A stretch of 64,000 bases of DNA from an uncultured Clostridia bacterium (GCA_947088135.1 CAMUFJ010000006.1:1-64000); one strand, 5' to 3'; shown: positions 16,471 through 25,176, counted from the first letter of the stretch. The notes: generated by a model not told the origin, from the letters alone. Translations and numbers: made by a program.

Positions 16471-17211
16471 ATGAACTTTTTCCAACGGCTTAGGGAAAGG
16501 ATCGAGAAGTACGACGACGGGCACAATTTCACTTGCGACGTGTGCGGGCGGGAAGTGTTTGAGAATGAGCGCGTTTGCGCGCAGTGCAAAAGGGAACTTC
16601 CTTGGAATAACGGGCACGTGTGTCCCATTTGCGGGAGAAAGGTATTGGAGGAGGGCGTCTGCCTCGAATGCAAGCAAAAGCCCGTCGGGGTCGATATGGC
16701 GCGCTCCGCCTTTTTGCATGAAGGGGAGGCGGCGAAGCTCGTCGTGCGCTTCAAGCGGGGAAGGCGGTATTTGTACCGCACCTTTTCCGAGCTTGTGCTT
16801 CCTCTTTTGAATCAAGAATTTTCGGGCGCGGACGCGCTGACCTTTGTTCCCATGACGGCGCGCGCCGAGAGAAAACGCGGGTACAATCAATCCCGACTTT
16901 TGGCGGAAGGGCTTGCCGTGCGGTGCGAAAAACCCGTTTTGTATGTCGTGGAAAAGCGCAAGGAGAGCAAACCGCAAAAGACGCTCGGTCGCACCGAGCG
17001 TGAGAAAAACTTAGAGGGCTGTTTTCACGTGACGGATAGAAAAGCGGTAAAGGGCAAAAATCTCCTTATCGTCGACGATACGTTTACCACGGGTTCTACC
17101 GTTTCCGCGCTGTCGGGCGCGTTGAAGCGTGCCGGTGCGGCGAGCGTATGCGCGCTTACCGTCACGAGCGTGCAGTATAAAAACCCCTTCGGAAATCCGC
17201 CGAAGCAATAA
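16471..17211 (+). CDS. comFC: ComFC-like phosphoribosyltransferase-fold protein
   Basis: This 246-residue protein has two zinc ribbons (CDVC..CAQC and CPIC..CLEC, residues 22-67) followed by a type I PRTase fold with FVPMTARAERKRGYNQS and the PRPP loop LLIVDDTFTTGST near residue 200. ComFC proteins work in natural transformation, delivering single-stranded DNA; their PRTase activity is unproven. The ATG at 16471 has a GGAGGAGG site. It stands without comFA here. With comEC at 60 kb, uptake genes are present but scattered. Confidence 0.9.
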   Translation: MNFFQRLRERIEKYDDGHNFTCDVCGREVFENERVCAQCKRELPWNNGHVCPICGRKVLEEGVCLECKQKPVGVDMARSAFLHEGEAAKLVVRFKRGRRYLYRTFSELVLPLLNQEFSGADALTFVPMTARAERKRGYNQSRLLAEGLAVRCEKPVLYVVEKRKESKPQKTLGRTEREKNLEGCFHVTDRKAVKGKNLLIVDDTFTTGSTVSALSGALKRAGAASVCALTVTSVQYKNPFGNPPKQ

Positions 17212-17223
17212 ATAAGAATAAAA

Positions 17224-17253
17224 AAACGCCTTGCGGGAAACCGCAGGGCGTTT
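17224..17253. terminator. Bidirectional terminator between comFC and the P-type ATPase
   Basis: Thirteen-position stem AAACGCCTTGCGG/CCGCAGGGCGTTT with a GAAA tetraloop; A and T flanks serve both strands. Confidence 0.85.
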
Positions 17254-17266
17254 AACGTTGTTGAAA

Positions 17267-19930
17267 TTATTCCGACGGGTTCATTAAATCGCACAGCTTC
17301 ATAAGCGCGTTGGATATGGGGAACGCCGCAAGGATAACGCACACAAGATACAGTACCTGCGTAAAGGAGAAGCCGACTTTGTCCCAATTATCGTATACGA
17401 TGTTTCCAAGGACGGGAATGGAAAGCACGAGAATGCTCACGCCCACGCTGAACGCGTACACGAATGCGCGAAGCAGGTTAAACGGCTGCATGACGCGGTA
17501 CAGCATCACAAGACCGCCGAAAGTGACCGCGAGCATGAGAAGCGGGTTGACTGCGGCGACCGTCACCGCGGGGGTCACGACCGTTTCGCCGTTCATAACG
17601 GCTTCTTCGAGGATAAGATCGACGGTCAGTCCGCCCAGCTCGCCCGGAATAAACAGGAAACCGAGATACATGGTGATCACGCATAGAATGAGGGTGATCG
17701 CCCCCGGAATACTTCGCGATAGGACGTACGGAATAAACTTGCCCTTCACCCGTTCGGAGTTCGGCTGTAAGGTGATGACGGCCGAGGGGACTGCCGCGAC
17801 AAGCATTTCGAAAAGGAGCATATTGTTCGTCTTGAAGAGGTATTGCTCTTTAAGGATAAAGCAGAATACGGCGAGCAGGGTCGTGAAGAGCGTCTTCATA
17901 ATATATAGGGACGCGCTCGATTTAATGTTATTGATGACCCGTCGTCCCTCGAACACCACGTTGGGGAGGTTGAGGAAGTTGTTATCCATGAGAACCAAGT
18001 GCGACACGTTGCGCGCCGCCTCGCTTCCCGACGCGACGGAAATGGCGCAGTCCGCTTCCTTCAAGGCGAGAATGTCGTTCACGCCGTCCCCCGTCATGGC
18101 GACGGTGTTGCCCTGCTTTTTGATGGCGCGCACCAAAATCGCCTTTTGTTCGGGAGTGACCCGCCCGAACACGGTGTACTGTCCCGCCACGTTTTCCACT
18201 TCGATGTCGGTGAGCCCGTCGAGGGAGATATATTGCCCCGCGTGCTTGACGCCTACGCGCCTTGCGACTTCGGATACGGTCACGGGGTTGTCGCCCGAAA
18301 TAATCTTGATATCCACGTCGTTGTCGCGGAACCAGCGGATCGTTTCGATTGCGTCGCTTCTGATATTGTCGGCAAGGGTGATGATCGCCGCGGGACGGAA
18401 GAGGGAGGGAAGCCGTTCTCCCGAAATTTGGTTGGGGGAGTAGGCAAGCACCAGCACGCGCAGTCCCGATTGGGCGTATTGTTTTACGATCTTTTCGATC
18501 TTGGGGGGCATGGGACGGAGCACGAACTCGGGCGCGCCCATCGCGTAAGTGCCCAGCTCCCCGAAGGATACGGCGGAGAGCTTGCGCTTGCTCGAAAAGG
18601 GAATGATCGCCGTGGGGTGCATCGCGCTCGAATGCCCGAAGCGGTTGTAGAGCGCGATAGAGGTTTGGTTGTTGTCGTCAAGCGCGGAAAGCATGCTTCC
18701 CATGATTTCGTCGAGCGAATAGTCGGAATAGCTGTTTAAAATCATGCAGTCGTTCACCGTCATGCGCCCGTCTGTGATCGTACCCGTCTTATCGAGGCAG
18801 AGCACGTTGACGCGGGCGAGCATTTCGAGGGAATACAGATCCTGCACGAGGGTGCGCTTTTTGGCGAGCCGTCTTACGCCGATCGCCATTGCAAGCGAGG
18901 TGAGAAGAAGCAGACCCGAAGGGATCATACCGATGACGACCGCGCCCGTGAGCTGAATGGATTCGGAAATGTTGCCTTCGAGCGTTTTGAAGTTGATCCA
19001 AAACATACCCGCCGCAACGAGTGGAATGAGTACCGCAATCACGCGAATGAAAAGGCGAATGGAGTTCATGATCTCCGAGCGGGGTTTTTTATACTTTTTC
19101 GCTTTGGAGGTGAGGCTGTTGAGGTAGGTCGCTTTTCCCACCTTGTCCGCGCGCACGCGGCACGCCCCGCTCGCGATGAAAGAGCCCGCGTACAGCGTTT
19201 CCCCTTCCGCCTTTTTAATGGGAATGGATTCGCCCGTCAAAAGCGATTCGTTGACCTCGACGTTCCCGTCCGCCAAACGGCAGTCGGCGGGTACTTGCTG
19301 ACCCGCTTCGAGCAAAACGACGTCGTCCACGACGATCTCCCGTACGGGGATCTCCATTTTTACTCCGCCCCGCATGACTTTCGCCGTTGCCGAGATGAGC
19401 ACGGACAGCTTGTCGATCTGCTTTTTGGCGAGGATCTCCTGCACGATCCCGATAACGAGGTTCGCGCCGAAAATGGCGACGAAAAGGAATTGCGAGATGC
19501 TCGCGCCCGCATAGAGAAGGGCGGCGGCGACGAGCACGCACAGCAAGTTGAAGAAAGTGCAGAGGTTTCCGAGGAAAATACTCGCGTACGACTTACTGTA
19601 CTTCTTGTTGACGTCGTTAAAGAGAAATTGGCGGAAACGTTCGTCCACCTGTTCGGGTTCGAGTCCTCTGTCGAGGGCGGGCGTAAAGCGTTCCACTTCG
19701 CTTTCGGAGGGAATTTTTTTGGCTTTTTTGAATTGCTTCATTAAAGCCTTGCGCTTTTTGTCCTTGTCCTGACTGACGCCGCTTGCTTCGAGCACGCGCG
19801 AAGAGAAAGGTTTGTTCGTGCCTTCCTCCGCCGCGTCCGCCGTTTCTTCCAAGTCGGCGGGCGCGACCTCTTCCGCTTCCGCGGAGGGTTCCGGTTCTGC
19901 CGCCGGTAGTTTTATTTTTTTAACTCTCAC
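17267..19930 (-). CDS. CtpE-like cation-translocating P-type ATPase
   Basis: This 887-residue ATPase has the actuator motif LTGES, the phosphorylation motif DKTGTIT (Asp near residue 379) and the hinge MTGDGVND. The fourth membrane helix reads GMIPSGLLLLTS, with PSGL in place of the PEGL of Ca2+ or Mg2+ pumps. That plan matches the CtpE/CaxP-like branch, linked to calcium transport in mycobacteria and streptococci; substrate here is inference. An unusual N-terminal tail of about 85 residues, first acidic and then lysine-rich, precedes the core. The start is GTG at 19930, after GCGGTGAG. It is monocistronic. Confidence 0.9.
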   Translation of the reverse strand: MRVKKIKLPAAEPEPSAEAEEVAPADLEETADAAEEGTNKPFSSRVLEASGVSQDKDKKRKALMKQFKKAKKIPSESEVERFTPALDRGLEPEQVDERFRQFLFNDVNKKYSKSYASIFLGNLCTFFNLLCVLVAAALLYAGASISQFLFVAIFGANLVIGIVQEILAKKQIDKLSVLISATAKVMRGGVKMEIPVREIVVDDVVLLEAGQQVPADCRLADGNVEVNESLLTGESIPIKKAEGETLYAGSFIASGACRVRADKVGKATYLNSLTSKAKKYKKPRSEIMNSIRLFIRVIAVLIPLVAAGMFWINFKTLEGNISESIQLTGAVVIGMIPSGLLLLTSLAMAIGVRRLAKKRTLVQDLYSLEMLARVNVLCLDKTGTITDGRMTVNDCMILNSYSDYSLDEIMGSMLSALDDNNQTSIALYNRFGHSSAMHPTAIIPFSSKRKLSAVSFGELGTYAMGAPEFVLRPMPPKIEKIVKQYAQSGLRVLVLAYSPNQISGERLPSLFRPAAIITLADNIRSDAIETIRWFRDNDVDIKIISGDNPVTVSEVARRVGVKHAGQYISLDGLTDIEVENVAGQYTVFGRVTPEQKAILVRAIKKQGNTVAMTGDGVNDILALKEADCAISVASGSEAARNVSHLVLMDNNFLNLPNVVFEGRRVINNIKSSASLYIMKTLFTTLLAVFCFILKEQYLFKTNNMLLFEMLVAAVPSAVITLQPNSERVKGKFIPYVLSRSIPGAITLILCVITMYLGFLFIPGELGGLTVDLILEEAVMNGETVVTPAVTVAAVNPLLMLAVTFGGLVMLYRVMQPFNLLRAFVYAFSVGVSILVLSIPVLGNIVYDNWDKVGFSFTQVLYLVCVILAAFPISNALMKLCDLMNPSE

Positions 19931-19969
19931 GAAATGCTCACCGCCTTATGAGATAATACTTCATATTAC

Positions 19970-19998
19970 ATTATACAGGAAACGGCGGAAAAAGTCAA
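19970..19998 (-). promoter_or_regulatory. Sigma-A promoter of the P-type ATPase
   Basis: On the minus strand: TTGACT, 17 bp, TATAAT. Confidence 0.85.
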
Positions 19999-20089
19999 AA
20001 TATAAACGGAGGCTTTGCAAGAAAAATCTTACCAAAATTATTCGGCACGAAAAAAAACGCAAAGGGTGCGCTTCGGCTCGGAAATTTAC

Positions 20090-20118
20090 TTGCAAGCACG
20101 CAAAAAAAGTTGTATAAT
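20090..20118 (+). promoter_or_regulatory. Sigma-A promoter of serS
   Basis: TTGCAA, 17 bp, TATAAT. The leader to 20141 is only about 16 nt, so there is no room for a T-box. Confidence 0.85.
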
Positions 20119-20140
20119 TATATCGAAAAAGGAGTGCCGT

Positions 20141-21430
20141 ATGATCGATATCGCATTTTTGAGAAACAATCCCGACGCGGTGCGGGAGAATATCAAGAAA
20201 AAATACCAAGAAAAAAAGCTTCCCCTTGTGGACGAAGCGATTGCGCTCGACGAAAAGAAGCGCGCCCTGCAAACGGAGGGGGACAATCTCCGCGCGGCGC
20301 GGAACGCTCTGTCCCGCCGGATCGGACAGCTCATGAAGGAGAAAAAACTTGAAGAGGCGGAGAGCGTGAAGGCTGAGGTTAACGCCGACGCCGAACGCCT
20401 TGCGCAGATCGAAAAGGAAACGCAGGAAGTTCAAGACAAGCTGACGGGCGTTATGATGCGCATTCCCAATATCATTTCCGCCGATACGCCGATCGGGAAG
20501 GACGATTCCGAGAACGTGGAGCGCACCCGCTATTTGGAGCCCCGCGTGCCCGATTTCGAAGTTCCCTATCACCTCGACATTTTGGAAAAGCTCGACGGGA
20601 TCGACATCGACAGCGCGCGCCGTACGAGCGGGCAGGGCTTTTACTACCTCACGGGGGATATCGCCCGTCTGCACTCGGCGGTCATTTCCTATGCGCGCGA
20701 TTTCATGATCGACAAGGGTTTTACCTATTGCATTCCTCCGTTTATGATCCGCTCTTCCGTCGTTTCGGGCGTGATGAGCTTCGAGGAAATGGAGGGAATG
20801 ATGTACAAGATCGAGGGCGAGGATCTCTACCTCATCGGTACGAGCGAGCACTCCATGATCGGACGGTTCATGGGCGCTACGCTTGACGAGAGCAAGCTTC
20901 CCTTAACGCTTACAAGCTATTCCCCCTGCTTCCGCAAGGAAAAGGGCGCGCACGGCATCGAGGAGCGGGGCATCTACCGCATTCACCAGTTTGAAAAGCA
21001 GGAGATGATCGTCGTCTGCAAACCAGAGGACAGCGAGGCGTGGTACGATAAAATGTGGAATTATACCGTGGAGCTCTTCGTTTCCATGGGCATTCCCGTG
21101 CGTACGCTCGAATGCTGTTCGGGAGATCTTGCCGACCTCAAATACCGCAGTGTAGACGTGGAGGCTTGGAGTCCCCGCCAAAAGAAGTATTTCGAAGTGG
21201 GCTCTTGTTCCAATCTTACCGACGCGCAGGCGCGCCGTTTGGGGATCCGCTATAAAACGGAAAAGGGCAGCGCGTTCGCGCACACGCTCAACAACACCGT
21301 CGTTGCGCCTCCGCGTATGCTCATTGCATTTTTGGAAAATCATCTTCGCGCAGACGGCAGTGTGGAAATTCCCGAGGTGCTCCGTCCCTACATGGGCGGT
21401 AAGAGCGAAATCAGCGTAAAGAAGGCATGA
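20141..21430 (+). CDS. serS: Seryl-tRNA synthetase
   Basis: This class II synthetase charges tRNA-Ser and tRNA-Sec. The 429-residue protein has the N-terminal antiparallel coiled coil (about residues 30-100) that reads the long variable arm, then the catalytic core with motif 2 (YSPCFRKEKGAHG) and motif 3 (LNNTVVAPPRMLIAFLENH). The start is the ATG at 20141 with AAAAAGGAG; the longer frame passes back through the promoter. Its stop overlaps the next ATG (ATGA), so the exonuclease is translationally coupled. Confidence 0.97.
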   Translation: MIDIAFLRNNPDAVRENIKKKYQEKKLPLVDEAIALDEKKRALQTEGDNLRAARNALSRRIGQLMKEKKLEEAESVKAEVNADAERLAQIEKETQEVQDKLTGVMMRIPNIISADTPIGKDDSENVERTRYLEPRVPDFEVPYHLDILEKLDGIDIDSARRTSGQGFYYLTGDIARLHSAVISYARDFMIDKGFTYCIPPFMIRSSVVSGVMSFEEMEGMMYKIEGEDLYLIGTSEHSMIGRFMGATLDESKLPLTLTSYSPCFRKEKGAHGIEERGIYRIHQFEKQEMIVVCKPEDSEAWYDKMWNYTVELFVSMGIPVRTLECCSGDLADLKYRSVDVEAWSPRQKKYFEVGSCSNLTDAQARRLGIRYKTEKGSAFAHTLNNTVVAPPRMLIAFLENHLRADGSVEIPEVLRPYMGGKSEISVKKA

Positions 21431-22380
21431 AGTACGTTTTCTTCGATATCGAATGCGCCTGCGTCTACAAGAGCGTGGCGAAAATTTGCGCGTTCGGCTA
21501 CGTGGTGACGGACGAGCGCTTCGAGGTGCTTGCCCGCGAGGACGTGCTTATGAACCCCAAGGGGAAGTTTCATCTCACCGACCGCAAGGGAAAGGAGGGG
21601 CTGACCCTTCCGTACGAGTACGAGGATTTTAAAAAATATCCGGTCTTTCGGGGCGAGTACGCGAAGATCCGCGCGCTTCTCGAAGATAAAGACGCGATCG
21701 TGCTCGGGCATGCCACGATGAACGACGTTAACTATCTGAACTTGGAAACCAAACGCTATAAGCTTCCTTCTTTCCGTTTTTCGTTTTATGACACGCAAAT
21801 TTTTTACATGAGCGCGGTGGGCGAGTACGGGAGGCAGTTCGGGCTCGGCGCGATCGCCGAAGAGCTCGGCGTGGAGTTCACTCCGCACCGCGCGGTGGAC
21901 GACGCGTACGCCACTATGCGGGTGTGCCGTGCGCTCTGCGAACGGGAGAATACCGACGTGTCGGGGCTTGCCGAACGCTACGGCGTGCGCCCTGGCAGGA
22001 TCGGCGGTTATAAAATAGAGCAGGGTATTTCTAAGGGACAAAAGCAATATCTGCGGGAGCGGGAGGAGGAGAAAATCAAGCGCACTAAGGCGCATATCGA
22101 ATTTTTCCGCTTCGTCAACAAATACATGAACAAGCGCAAAAAGGGCGGGGAGTTAGACGGCAAGACCTTTTGTTTTTCGCGGGACATCGAAGACGACGTT
22201 TCCGTATCCGTTAAGCTCGTTTCGGCGATTTTCGCCTCGGGCGGGAAATACACCTCGCACCCCTCCGAATGCGACGTTTACATTGCGCGCGAGCGTGGCG
22301 GAAGCCGTTACGACAATGCGCTGAATCAGGGCGCGGACTTTATTCCGCTCGAAAAATTTGCGGGCGCGCTCAACGGTTAA
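21427..22380 (+). CDS. DnaQ-like 3'-5' exonuclease with C-terminal BRCT-like domain
   Basis: This 317-residue protein has the three DEDD exonuclease motifs: FFDIE (Exo I, residues 5-9), HATMNDVNYL (Exo II) and HRAVDDAYATM (Exo III, DEDDh type). After a helical, lysine-rich linker, the last 75 residues (GKTFCFSRDIEDDVSVSVKL ... GADFIPLEKF) look like a BRCT fold. A free-standing DNA or RNA trimming nuclease is likely; it is not the PolC proofreading domain. It is coupled to serS and lies 3 bp before the methyltransferase gene. Confidence 0.85.
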   Translation: MKYVFFDIECACVYKSVAKICAFGYVVTDERFEVLAREDVLMNPKGKFHLTDRKGKEGLTLPYEYEDFKKYPVFRGEYAKIRALLEDKDAIVLGHATMNDVNYLNLETKRYKLPSFRFSFYDTQIFYMSAVGEYGRQFGLGAIAEELGVEFTPHRAVDDAYATMRVCRALCERENTDVSGLAERYGVRPGRIGGYKIEQGISKGQKQYLREREEEKIKRTKAHIEFFRFVNKYMNKRKKGGELDGKTFCFSRDIEDDVSVSVKLVSAIFASGGKYTSHPSECDVYIARERGGSRYDNALNQGADFIPLEKFAGALNG

Positions 22381-22383
22381 AGC

Positions 22384-23670
22384 ATGATACAGTTACCGCA
22401 AGAATTTATCGACCGCATGAAAAAAAGGCTGGGAAAGGACTTCCCCGCCTTTTTCAAAAGCTATGAGGAGCTCCCCGCAAAGGGGCTTCGCGTCAACACG
22501 CTGAAAATTTCCGTAGACGAATTTCTGAAAATTTCTCCATTCCCGCTCGAACCCGTGCCTTGGGAGCCGACCGCCTTCTATTACGAAGGCGAGCGCGCGG
22601 GCGCGCACCCTTACCACGCGGCGGGGCTTTTTTACTGTCAGGAGCCTTCGGCGACCCTTCCCGCAAGTCTTTTGCAGGCAAAGGCGGGGGAGCGCGTGCT
22701 CGACCTGTGCGCCGCGCCCGGAGGCAAGGCGACCCAAATTGCATCGGCAATGCAGGGAGAAGGACTGCTCGTCGCCAACGAATTCGATTATTCCCGCGCC
22801 CGCATTCTCTCGGAGAATATCGAGCGTTTGGGCATAAAAAACGCCGTCGTCACGAGTTGCGATCCCGAACGGCTCGCCTGCCGTCTGCCCGCCTTTTTCG
22901 ATAAAATTTTAGCGGACGCGCCCTGTTCGGGCGAGGGAATGTTTAAAAAGGAGGAAGGCGCGCTCCTGCATTGGAGCGAGGCGAACGTACGCGGTTGCGC
23001 TCTGCGCCAAAGAAACATTTTGGATAGCGCCGTGAAAATGCTGGCGGGCGGCGGGCGGCTCGTCTATTCCACCTGCACCTTTTCCGAGGAGGAGAACGAG
23101 GCGCAGGCGGACGCGCTTCTTGCGCGATATCCCGAGTTAACGCTTTTGGATATCCGCCGTCTTTATCCTCACGAGGTGCGCGGGGAAGGGCAGTTTGCCG
23201 CGGTGTTTGAAAAGACGGAGGGGGAACGGCGGTCGCCCAAGCCATTCGCCGTTGCGCGGAACGGAGCGGCGGAAAAGGCGGTCTACGAGTTTTTCGGAAA
23301 AGTGTACGGAAGGACGCCGCACGGGACTTTAAACGTGATGCAGGACGGGCGGATATATTTATTGCCCCGAGAACTTCCCGCGCTCGGAGTAACTACGCTT
23401 CGCACGGGGTTGGAAGTCGGCAGTTTCGACGGGAAAATATTCAAGCCCGCCCATGCGCTTGCGATCGCCGAACGGGGCTTGCGGAAAAGGGTCGATTTTT
23501 CTTTTTCCGCTCACGCTGTCGAGATAGAAAAATATCTCCGCGGGGAGGCGCTCTGTACGGAAGCGGAAAACGGTTGGTACGCGGTGTGCGCAGACGGTTT
23601 CCCGCTCGGGTGGGCAAAGGCGGTAAACGGCGTCCTTAAAAATCATTACCCCAAATATTTACGGCGGTAA
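22384..23670 (+). CDS. NOL1/NOP2/sun-family rRNA (cytosine-5-) methyltransferase
   Basis: This 428-residue AdoMet-dependent enzyme modifies a cytosine in rRNA. It has the SAM site LDLCAAPGGKATQIA, motif IV ADAPCSGEGMF with its release Cys and motif VI YSTCTFSEEENE with the catalytic Cys. The C-terminal 150 residues form an extra PUA-like part, as in RsmF/YebU enzymes rather than RsmB. The exact target base cannot be told. It is the third gene of the serS operon. Confidence 0.92.
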   Translation: MIQLPQEFIDRMKKRLGKDFPAFFKSYEELPAKGLRVNTLKISVDEFLKISPFPLEPVPWEPTAFYYEGERAGAHPYHAAGLFYCQEPSATLPASLLQAKAGERVLDLCAAPGGKATQIASAMQGEGLLVANEFDYSRARILSENIERLGIKNAVVTSCDPERLACRLPAFFDKILADAPCSGEGMFKKEEGALLHWSEANVRGCALRQRNILDSAVKMLAGGGRLVYSTCTFSEEENEAQADALLARYPELTLLDIRRLYPHEVRGEGQFAAVFEKTEGERRSPKPFAVARNGAAEKAVYEFFGKVYGRTPHGTLNVMQDGRIYLLPRELPALGVTTLRTGLEVGSFDGKIFKPAHALAIAERGLRKRVDFSFSAHAVEIEKYLRGEALCTEAENGWYAVCADGFPLGWAKAVNGVLKNHYPKYLRR

Positions 23671-23671
23671 A

Positions 23672-23717
23672 AAATACCCCTCCTGCCTCTTTCTGAAAGG
23701 GACGGGGGGGGGTATTT
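23672..23717. terminator. Hairpin between convergent genes
   Basis: AAATACCCC (23672-23680) pairs with GGGGTATTT (23709-23717) around a 28-nt loop. The T run is poor, so terminator strength is uncertain. Confidence 0.5.
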
Positions 23718-23762
23718 GCTCTTTGTTTCCCCGTTTTTGGGAAAAAGGGAGATAAGGCGGAT

Positions 23763-24491
23763 TTAAGGCGACGGCGTTTCTTCCTGTTCCGGAATAGATG
23801 CCTGTTCCTGCCGTTTTTTGCGGCGCGACCAGCTGATAAAACCGTAGAGATCGTTCAAGAGGAACGCCGCAAAGCAAACGACCATGCAGACGTTGGAGAG
23901 GTCGTTTACCGAAGCGAGCGACCAAAGCACAATGAGCACGACGTCGTTGACGCCGTACGCGAGCGCGTAGAAAGGGCTTCTGCGAATGGATAAATAGGAA
24001 GCGAAAAAGCTTGTAAATACGGAAACGGTGCTCCAAATTAAATTCGCGGTATCGAGCGCGCGCAGAATAAAGAAGAATGCAACCGTCACTGCACCCGACA
24101 AGAGCACGTTCAAGCCGTATTCCCAAGCCGGAATACGGTTTATCTTCACTTCCGTCTTTTTCCCCTGAAAAGGGTGGCGGAGCCAAGTGACGATCGCCAC
24201 GATCGCGGCGGGCGCGGACATTCCGAGGTAAGTGATCATTTCGCCGTAGTATGCGTTAAAAAAGGAAACGATACCGTAAAAAACGGCGAAAACAACGAGT
24301 AAAAACTGTCCGATCACGTTTCCCTTTGCAACGAAGATAAGGGAGGTGACGCCCAGAATAGACCCTACAAGGCTCAGGGGCGCTTTTGCTCCGCACAAGA
24401 AAAAGGAAAGAAGAATGGCAAAAACGGAACACCCCCAAAGCGCGTACTCGAAAGGGGTTATGCTCTTGAAAAATGCTTTTATGCGGTTCAT
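23763..24491 (-). CDS. pnuC: PnuC-family vitamin-nucleoside transporter
   Basis: This 242-residue protein has seven to eight membrane helices. The early SILGVTSLIFVAKGNVIGQF segment and late FLLNDLYGFISWSRR segment are hallmarks of PnuC permeases. These import nicotinamide riboside or, in the PnuT and PnuX branches, thiamine or riboflavin by facilitated diffusion with metabolic trapping. The substrate is not readable by eye, and no NadR-type kinase or thiamine gene is adjacent. A 130-nt leader with an antiterminator/terminator switch precedes it, so expression is probably controlled by a small molecule. Confidence 0.85.
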   Translation of the reverse strand: MNRIKAFFKSITPFEYALWGCSVFAILLSFFLCGAKAPLSLVGSILGVTSLIFVAKGNVIGQFLLVVFAVFYGIVSFFNAYYGEMITYLGMSAPAAIVAIVTWLRHPFQGKKTEVKINRIPAWEYGLNVLLSGAVTVAFFFILRALDTANLIWSTVSVFTSFFASYLSIRRSPFYALAYGVNDVVLIVLWSLASVNDLSNVCMVVCFAAFLLNDLYGFISWSRRKKRQEQASIPEQEETPSP

Positions 24492-24502
24492 ACCGACCTC
24501 CT

Positions 24503-24620
24503 AAAAAAAGAAGCACCCCTGCCGCTTCTGCTAAGACCTATCGAAGCGGACGGAATGCAATGCATTCGTACCCGGTGGCACATATCTTGTATTATCCCGT
24601 AGCATACCTTCGCTATGGAT
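24503..24620 (-). promoter_or_regulatory. Candidate riboswitch leader of pnuC with terminator and antiterminator
   Basis: Read on the minus strand, the leader starts near 24620 and ends in AGAAGC-loop-GCTTCT followed by seven T (24503-24529), right before the AGGAGG site. The upstream CCGCTTC (written as GAAGCGG at 24543-24549) can pair with the GAAGCGG that holds the left terminator arm (24522-24528), so the two folds exclude each other. Upstream, at 24555-24610, are a GAATGC/GCATTC stem and a CATAGC/GCTA stem. I cannot match it to TPP, FMN, preQ1, purine or T-box consensus elements. Confidence 0.65.
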
Positions 24621-24626
24621 ACGGCT

Positions 24627-24655
24627 ATTATAGCAGAGTATTTCCCAAAATGCAA
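24627..24655 (-). promoter_or_regulatory. Sigma-A promoter of the pnuC leader
   Basis: On the minus strand: TTGCAT, 17 bp, TATAAT with extended TGC. Beyond it, 24660-24800 has no gene. It has an 8-bp inverted repeat TTGCCGAA/TTCGGCAA (24691-24698 and 24775-24782). Confidence 0.8.
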
Positions 24656-24807
24656 GTGTTTTTGAAAAAATTTTTGTCGCCGCGCTCCTCTTGCCGAATC
24701 CGACGCTGACTGATGTTATTCTTGCGCCCTCTCCGCCATTCTCGGCCGCCGCAGGCGGATCCCCCGAAACGCAGTTCGGCAAAGGTCGATGAGATTGATT
24801 GAAACTC

Positions 24808-24836
24808 TTGTTTTTTTCTTGTGAATCTGATATAAT
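24808..24836 (+). promoter_or_regulatory. Promoter placing the start of transcription on the 24844 ATG
   Basis: TTGTTT, 17 bp, TATAAT. The -10 box ends at 24836, so +1 falls at 24843 or 24844, the first base of the chosen ATG. Confidence 0.6.
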
Positions 24837-24843
24837 GGCGCGT

Positions 24844-25176
24844 ATGAGAATCGAAAGAAAATTTATTGATTGGTATGCTACGGGAAACAAATTATATCGG
24901 CTTCGGAGCGACAACGCATCTCTAAGGCGGTACGTGTGCAGTATGCTCAAAAGAGGCACGGAAAAATGCGGCGGCACGGGCGATTGCGAAACCTGCGGGG
25001 ACAGATACATGGATAAAAATATCAGCCGCGCGGAACTCGCCGAGGTGTTCGGCGTTTCGGACAACGTTGTCAATAATTGGGAAACGGGAAGAACGCAGAT
25101 CGGAATAGAGGATATCCTGTTTTACTGCCGAATCGCAAAAGTGGGGTTGGACGATATTTTGGTGTACCACAAGTAA
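24844..25176 (+). CDS. HTH protein with a cysteine cluster, possibly leaderless
   Basis: This 110-residue protein has a basic N-terminal half, a CGGTGDCETCG cluster with three cysteines that may bind a metal, and a C-terminal XRE-like helix-turn-helix (SRAELAEVFGVSDNVVNNWE, then ILFYCRIAKVGLDDILVY). No Shine-Dalgarno sequence precedes any candidate start, and the TATAAT of a good promoter ends eight bases before the ATG. I take ATG 24844; ATG 24835 overlaps the -10 box. The shape suggests a DNA-binding regulator, perhaps redox- or metal-responsive (inference). Confidence 0.75.
   Translation: MRIERKFIDWYATGNKLYRLRSDNASLRRYVCSMLKRGTEKCGGTGDCETCGDRYMDKNISRAELAEVFGVSDNVVNNWETGRTQIGIEDILFYCRIAKVGLDDILVYHK

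Noticed and set aside
19660..19690. GGTTCGAGTCC string resembling a tRNA T-arm
   Set aside because: It lies inside the P-type ATPase coding sequence and no acceptor or anticodon stem surrounds it.
24691..24782. 92-bp segment bounded by TTGCCGAA/TTCGGCAA inverted repeats
   Set aside because: Arms of 8 bp can occur by chance; no target duplication or coding content is visible.
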